A stretch of DNA of 64,000 nucleotides, taken from positions 74,882,504 through 74,946,503 of the forward strand of contig CM031616.1 of the NCBI GenBank assembly GCA_018398815.1. The letters are read 5' to 3'. Below the pieces are notes generated by a model, which made no database searches, was not told the DNA's origin, and was given only the letters and a program-made list of their open reading frames with translations. Made by a program: the position numbers and the translations under genes. Source of the DNA: Conus ventricosus (taxonomy: Eukaryota > Mollusca > Gastropoda > Neogastropoda > Conidae). This document shows positions 58,976 through 64,000 of this stretch, in pieces (within the stretch, counting starts at the first letter, position 1; the number at the start of each line of letters is the position of its first letter).

Positions 58976-58985
58976 CGTGTGCGTG
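58893..58985 (+). repeat. (TG)n microsatellite
   Basis: About 40 TG units ending in GCGTGCGTGTGCG variants. Confidence 0.95.
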
Positions 58986-59085
58986 TGTTTTCGTTGTTTG
59001 TTTTGATGTGGGCTGATCTAATCACAAATATTACATGCAGCTCAGAGCGTAACGAACGTGTGGCGTCAATGGACTCCATAGAGAA

Positions 59086-59165
59086 CGGGAAAATGCTGAT
59101 TCTAACTTTCCCTACCCCTCAACAAGTTTCGGGGTAGGGGAAAGTTAGAAATCAGCATTTTCCCG
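59086..59165. other. Long near-perfect hairpin
   Basis: Arms 59086-59118 and 59131-59165 are complementary except for two one-base bulges, with a 12-base loop. An outer AGAGAAC/GTTCTCT pair (59080-59086 and 59176-59183) could extend it. It lies immediately 3' of the minus-strand ATPase gene. It may act as a terminator or RNA 3' structure, or may mark an element end. Confidence 0.75.
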
Positions 59166-59184
59166 TTTTCTAACTAGTTCTCTC

Positions 59185-59796
59185 CTACAAACAAACATAC
59201 TGTGTAGGATTATCCGTTTTCAATACTAATTTACTAAACTTTTCAGATTTTAGTTTTTGATTAATCCTATGTTTTTCCTGATCATTTTCAATAACATCAT
59301 TTTCGCGCAAACATTCATCAAATGAGTCTCTGTCTTTCATGTGAAATAAAACTACAGTCTTTAACTGTTCTCTAAAGTCTTTTAAAACTGAATTATATTT
59401 TTGACATAAAATCCACACACTTATCCCAGCATGTCTTCCACTGAAAGCTAGTTTTGACAAAGTGTTTCTTTTTTTAACTATGTCTCTTTCTGCCGAACAG
59501 TCATCTATAATAAATAGTGTCTGCGTTCCTTCAAACAGTCTATAAAACTGTTCTAAACACTCACTCAGTTTATTGCTAGGATCAACTAAATATATGTCAT
59601 CATCTGTCCATATAAACCTTCTATCATGATATGCTTTGTTCCATTTAAGTGTTGGACAGAAAATCACAATATGATCAAAATTATAGCGATAAACTGTTTG
59701 TAATAAGTCTAGGACAAATATTGTTTTTCCACAACCAGTCTGCCCACAAATCAATGAACAATGAGGAGTTTTTGTCATAAAGTTTAACTGCGCCAT
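59185..59796 (-). CDS. Polinton/Maverick FtsK-HerA-type packaging ATPase
   Basis: 203 codons, intact, MAQLNFMT start. P-loop GQTGCGKT at residues 18-25, hydrophobic Walker B 'TLFIIDD' at 93-99, then 'GRHAGISVWILCQ' with the polar sensor-type Gln near 132. This set and length are typical of the A32-like/HerA packaging ATPases of Polintons, adintoviruses and relatives, which pump DNA into capsids. The gene lies downstream of another minus-strand gene (17 bp apart) and just before a strong hairpin. It is the only undamaged virus-like gene in the window. A degraded duplicate lies at 20265-20680. Confidence 0.88.
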   Translation of the reverse strand: MAQLNFMTKTPHCSLICGQTGCGKTIFVLDLLQTVYRYNFDHIVIFCPTLKWNKAYHDRRFIWTDDDIYLVDPSNKLSECLEQFYRLFEGTQTLFIIDDCSAERDIVKKRNTLSKLAFSGRHAGISVWILCQKYNSVLKDFREQLKTVVLFHMKDRDSFDECLRENDVIENDQEKHRINQKLKSEKFSKLVLKTDNPTQYVCL

Positions 59797-59812
59797 GGTT
59801 TTATAACAGAAT

Positions 59813-60188
59813 TTAATCTAATCCAGTTATTATATTTATCATACTCTCTGTCAAAACTTGTTCAGTATAATAAAACCCTATAAGGCCTAAATGTGTAAGA
59901 TTAATCCAATTCAGTTCTGTAAGATTGTTCCTATTTAAGTCAATATTGATTTTGTTGCTTGTTGTTATGACCTTAATATCCTCACCATTGTGAAGAACGA
60001 CGATGGTAACTTTAAGACGTTTAACGTCTAAGTTTTGCCAGCTAATATTAATTCCTTTTATAAGGACGTCACTAACGCCCACAACCCCATCCCTCTCCAC
60101 ATCTTTAAGGACAGAAATTTCAAATATCATTGTGAACGTGTCTCCTAATTTCCTGCGCGGAATGAACTGTAATTTTGTAGAAGCTTCC
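59813..60188 (-). CDS. Polinton-associated small protein, 5' end cut
   Basis: 105 codons from an internal Met at 60130, but the frame stays open 19 further codons up to 60187, where an LTR-like sequence begins. The true N-terminus is therefore probably lost or separated. It contains 'VSDVLIKGINISWQNLDVKR' and later 'NLTELNWINLTHLGLIG'; beta-rich by appearance. No family recognised. The tight spacing to the ATPase suggests one transcript. Minor capsid or accessory structural protein is possible by position only. Confidence 0.5.
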
Positions 60189-61960
60189 TGTCACGGTCGC
60201 TAAGCCGGATGGCCCTACCACCCCTACCCACACCTATTACACACTAGAGCAGACAACACAGCACACTAACACAACTTTACAATCACGCGCACCTCTTTAT
60301 TTCACACACCCAAACATACCATGGCGCCACCACTCACGTCCATCTACAACCACACACCGGTATCCCACTTCTTCACTGACCCACCCTACCCTACTACGAC
60401 CCTGAGAACCCTAACCTATACTAAAACACCAGTTGCGGTATATCACTGCGACCTAGGGACGCAGAGATAGCCCGCACACGTGGTGGCTAACTAATAGGGA
60501 CAAGAATAAACCCAAGGGACTCTAAACTTAAACTGCTACCACCCACACCTCTCCCAGGACCCACCCTTCTCTTTTGACCCGGGACCACTATCGCACTGGT
60601 CACTGCGTCCTAAGGGAGGCAACGACAAGTACCCTACACTGTGCTGGCCACTACGTCCCAAAAGGAGGCAGTAGCTAACACCCCTACCCTACTGCCTAAC
60701 GCTACACCCCTTCTACAACACCCATGGGACAACCTATCCCGGCCCGGAAAGCTCCAGTCCTTGGCACTGTCCGGGGACCCTCACAGACTGACTCCTCCAC
60801 GGATGACTCCGCTCCTCAGCGCTGTCCGTGGACCCTCGCAGGCTGACCCCTCCACGGATGACTCCGCTCCTCAGCACTGTCCGTGGCCTCACAGGCTGAC
60901 TCCTCCACGGATGACTCCGCTCCTCAGCACTGTACGTGGCGTCACGCAGGCTGACACCCCGAAGACTCTACCACCCCGGCGCCGACCGTGACTCCTCAGG
61001 GTTTCTGACTCCTCCCCTGCGCTGGGCACGACACCCGGCGCACCCACACACCGACGCCCTCTCGACGAGTCCGGGGCTCGAAGGACACCTCCTCCTCTGA
61101 AGGCCCCGCCGGACACTGAGGGTGAGGGAAGGTCTGGTGCAGCGCCCTCTCCACAGGACGCCGAACAGGGTAGAGCAACAGGTGGCTGGGGAACTCCAGG
61201 AAGAAACCCCGGCAGCAGGAGGAGAGCTGCACCCCAGACGGCAGCCGGCCCTTCCCGGTAAAGCAACAGGCAACGGGAAAACTGCCGCTCACCTGCCGGC
61301 ACGCGGCAGCAGACTGCGGTGGTCTGGCCCCACCCTCAGGACGGAACAGGATACCTGCTAACACAAACTGGACGACAGACGTTCAACCACACCAGTTCTG
61401 CAACTGGCTGACGTGGCTGCCCAAAAGAGACGACACAGAACCCGGCACAGGCCAAGGGCACACCAGACCCGACGAGGACCTGGCACTAACTATGACTCGA
61501 AGTCACTCAGCTCGACTAACGGCGCTGCCGCCGCAACTACAAGGCGCGTCCACTCCGACGAACACCAGGGACCGAAGTGAAGCTACCCCCAACGCATTCC
61601 GACTGGTCGGAATCAAGCGAACTCTACTCACAACACAAAACAGCGATTGGTCAGAGCAGCGTATCCCTCCGCAGAGCTGACACGCCGGACCCAACGGACT
61701 AGTTGTTGCTTGTGCAACAGCACGACAATTTACCACAAAAAACTCACAGACTTGACAACACCAACAACAGCCGATATCTGCCCCGCCTTCTCTGGTGTAG
61801 AACCAAAGTAACAACAGGGTAACAATCGGAAACGAAACCAACCTCCCGTTTCCATCCTTCAATAAGTGAAGATTGGAACTCAAGAATATTGTGTATCTTA
61901 TTTCCCCAACACCCTACTAGCCTAATCTTCCACCTTAACCATAACCCCAAATCTTACACA
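60189..61960. repeat. LTR-like insertion (possible solo LTR)
   Basis: Begins TGTCACGG, sharing the first seven bases with the gypsy LTRs of this window, and may end TTACACA near 61960. About 1.77 kb, GC-rich, no protein motif; internal minisatellite at 60788-60951. It interrupts the minus-strand frame of 59813-60188. No target-site duplication was found, so the right boundary is uncertain. Confidence 0.45.
60788..60951 (+). repeat. 55-bp minisatellite, three units
   Basis: Three tandem units (55, 53, 55 bp) each starting CTGACTCCTCCACGGATGAC or a one-base variant, with a partial unit on the left. Confidence 0.9.
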
Positions 61961-62010
61961 CGCACGCTCGCACACACACATATACACATATGCACACGCG
62001 CACACGCTCT

Positions 62011-62998
62011 CTATTTCTGAACTACCATTACTCCAAACACATGGACGGCTAATTTACTACCGCCGATCGGTGACACTTCCTTTAAAACCGTTTCTTTTCT
62101 GTGGAGGATGTACTGTTTTTTCCCATACGGCGTTATTTCAATCTCTTTCCGATTATTGTCCTCTGGCATAAGACTTATATGTAAAGGGCCAGAGTTGAGT
62201 GCTTTTCTGAAACTTTTTTGACGGCTAAAAAATGTAAATGGGCTTATGAATTCAAATTTTATTTCCCATTCTAAATATGGTTCTAAGTGCCATTTGCTGT
62301 CAGGTTTTCGAACTATTTTATATTCATACTGGCCAGCATTATTTGCTTCTACATTGCGCAGTTGCTCTAGTTTAGGAAACTTTTTGTTGTCGCCAACCTC
62401 TTTGCGTTTATAATCACCATCTTTAGTGTACTCAAACCCATACAAAGCGCCTATCTCACCATTCTGTTCAAAGTCCGCAACGTCTGCAAGGTCTTTTAAT
62501 TCTAAAGTTATACACCTCACAGGCGCTAATGTAACTCCGGATTCTTCTGGCCCACGCGACAGTGTTTTAGTACAACTTATTATTTTATTTCCAAAACAAT
62601 GTGCAGGTTATCACATTTCACGGCTTTTCCTGTTTTGTCTGCAATTTTTTATATTAAATGATCTGACCCTCCCACAAACTAATCTTTTAAAATGTAAATT
62701 AGGGAATTGTATAATTTCATAATAGCAATATGCAGCTTTCCCTGACGGAAGAGCTCTTAAAACAGTTGAGGGCCTTCCATCATATAAGTTTTCATCAGTG
62801 CTTAGCTCGTCTAAATGAACATAGAGTAATGAATGTAATGCAAGATCGAGCGGATTTTCTCCCTCATAAGTAGTTTTGTTTGGTGTAACACTAAAACTAT
62901 GAAGGGGCTGATTGTCAGTTGCAAAGCCTAACATTTTTAGCTAGCTCTTTATCAAAAGAGTAACCTACTTCTTCTTTTTCGGGTTTAAATGTTAACAT
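62011..62998 (-). pseudogene. Polinton-associated gene(s), frameshifted
   Basis: Reading starts at an ATG at 62998 (MLTFKPEKEEVGYS). After a frame change it is open at 62611-62934 ('TYEGENPLDLALHSLLYVHL'), and after further changes at 62011-62520 with its stop at 62011. Near 62590 a double stop in one frame could instead end a first gene of about 155 codons, so this may be two genes. Parts look like jelly-roll-type viral structural proteins, but I do not recognise a specific family. It is divergent from the gene starting at 63296. Confidence 0.5.
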
Positions 62999-63295
62999 TG
63001 TTTTTAGTTTTGCATTTTAAGTTTGAAGTAAGTAAAAAGTTCTCATTGCTTTTTTGTGAGAAAAACCCCCCGTAAAACCATAGGTTTTGTTAACGGAAAC
63101 TTTGGCCCCTTTTTTGTAAAATTTTTTAAAAACCTTTTTATTTTTCTTGGATTCACTTATATTAAACCATACGATTTGAAAAAATATTTATGAAGTGCAA
63201 CCATTTTGGCTCCGCAATTGTTATCAATACATGTTCTAAAAACGAAGGACGGTTTTGGGGTTTGTTATTGTTACAAACTTTTTTAAAGAAAAAAA

Positions 63296-64000
63296 ATGAG
63301 TGCATTCAAATTACAATGCAAAATATTCTGTTGGGCCGCATTTAAATCTTAAAAATATAAAACTGATCCCCGACATTTCTGTACCAGCTGAGCCTTTAAA
63401 GTAAAGGTGATACCCCCTTTAAAAAGATTTTTAACCCCCCTTTTAAAACGACCGCATCCAAAAAGTGGGGTTTTTACCCGATGCAGTTTTATCAAAACCA
63501 GTTAAACTTTGCTGTTTTTGGCATCGCGGGGTGTGGATTTTTTACCGACATTTAAAAATCATCCTGACCCTTTGGTGGGGTCAGTGTATGGGTTTCATTT
63601 TTATTACCTTGACGTATTTGCTGAACTGCAAGCCCCATTCCCAAATGAAAAAAGTTTAATCATTCAGCAAAAAAAATTGAAGGTTTTGAAAGGATTTAAC
63701 GAATTCAATTTTAAGGCTAAGACAACTTTAGACAAAAGTGGGATTTAATCATGGCTAGGCACCCCTTTTTTTGGGGCGTGACAGAAATATAAAATGACGG
63801 GAAAATCTCCTTACACTCTTTTCTTGGGCACGCGTCACCGGGTCATAGGCAAAGATAAAACGCATGGAACATTTATATAGACCCAAAGGGCCCCCTAACT
63901 AAAGCGGAATAGACAAATAAACGACTCTGTTCGACTTACGTTTGGTGTTTGCTAGGTTCCAAGCACAAACAAATGAGCAAATGCCCTTCTACGGTTTTGA
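63296..64000 (+). pseudogene. Unrecognised Polinton-associated gene, runs off window
   Basis: ATG at 63296 on the plus strand. The longest clean stretch is 63509-63748 ('VGSVYGFHFYYLDVFAELQA'). Frame changes occur upstream and downstream. Matches 23466-24250. The region 63040-63650 shows the same homopolymer-inflated style as copy 1. Function unknown. Confidence 0.45.

Overview
The window is animal nuclear DNA, most likely from a marine invertebrate; a decapod crustacean or a mollusc is my best guess from the very dense (CA)n and (GA)n microsatellites and the transposon families present. That assignment is inference. No host gene, rRNA or functional tRNA could be supported. The sequence consists of mobile elements, satellites and one assembly gap (28010-29009, exactly 1000 N).

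Layout: two direct copies of one long segment flank a nested-LINE region. Copy 1 runs from 176 to about 24250 and copy 2 from 37689 to the window end, with an offset of about 37.5 kb on the left growing to about 39.8 kb on the right. The similarity starts exactly at the edge of a retrotransposon LTR. Each copy holds, left to right: (i) a 10.2 kb Ty3/gypsy retrotransposon on the minus strand with TGTCACG/CGTGACA-ended LTRs, a tRNA-Pro-type primer binding site, and the unusual order gag-protease-integrase-RT-RNase H (Gmr1-like), carrying a 1.15 kb PIF/Harbinger DNA-transposon remnant between gag and protease; (ii) 11 kb of microsatellites and minisatellites (GA-separated 85-bp units, 32-bp units, 48/45-bp units); (iii) a tRNA-derived SINE; (iv) part of a Polinton/Maverick-type element with an intact FtsK/HerA-type packaging ATPase (59185-59796) and other virus-like genes, itself broken by an LTR-like insertion. 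In copy 1 the Polinton part continues into a capsid-like gene (26460-27722) and stops at the gap.

Between the copies (29010-37688) lie at least three LINE insertions on the minus strand: a Jockey-like element with its 5' end (A), a second copy (B) apparently inserted in the RT of A, and a 5'-truncated 482-bp LINE tail with an 11-bp target-site duplication. There is also an unidentified 1.3 kb insertion with a 7-bp duplication, and a LINE endonuclease fragment next to an oppositely oriented RT fragment.

Sequence quality is very uneven. About 11050-25985 reads like a homopolymer-inflated, poorly corrected version of 48700-64000, and single-base indels break nearly every reading frame in both copies. 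Many 'pseudogenes' here may therefore be damaged by consensus errors rather than by evolution, and the long duplication itself may be an assembly product.
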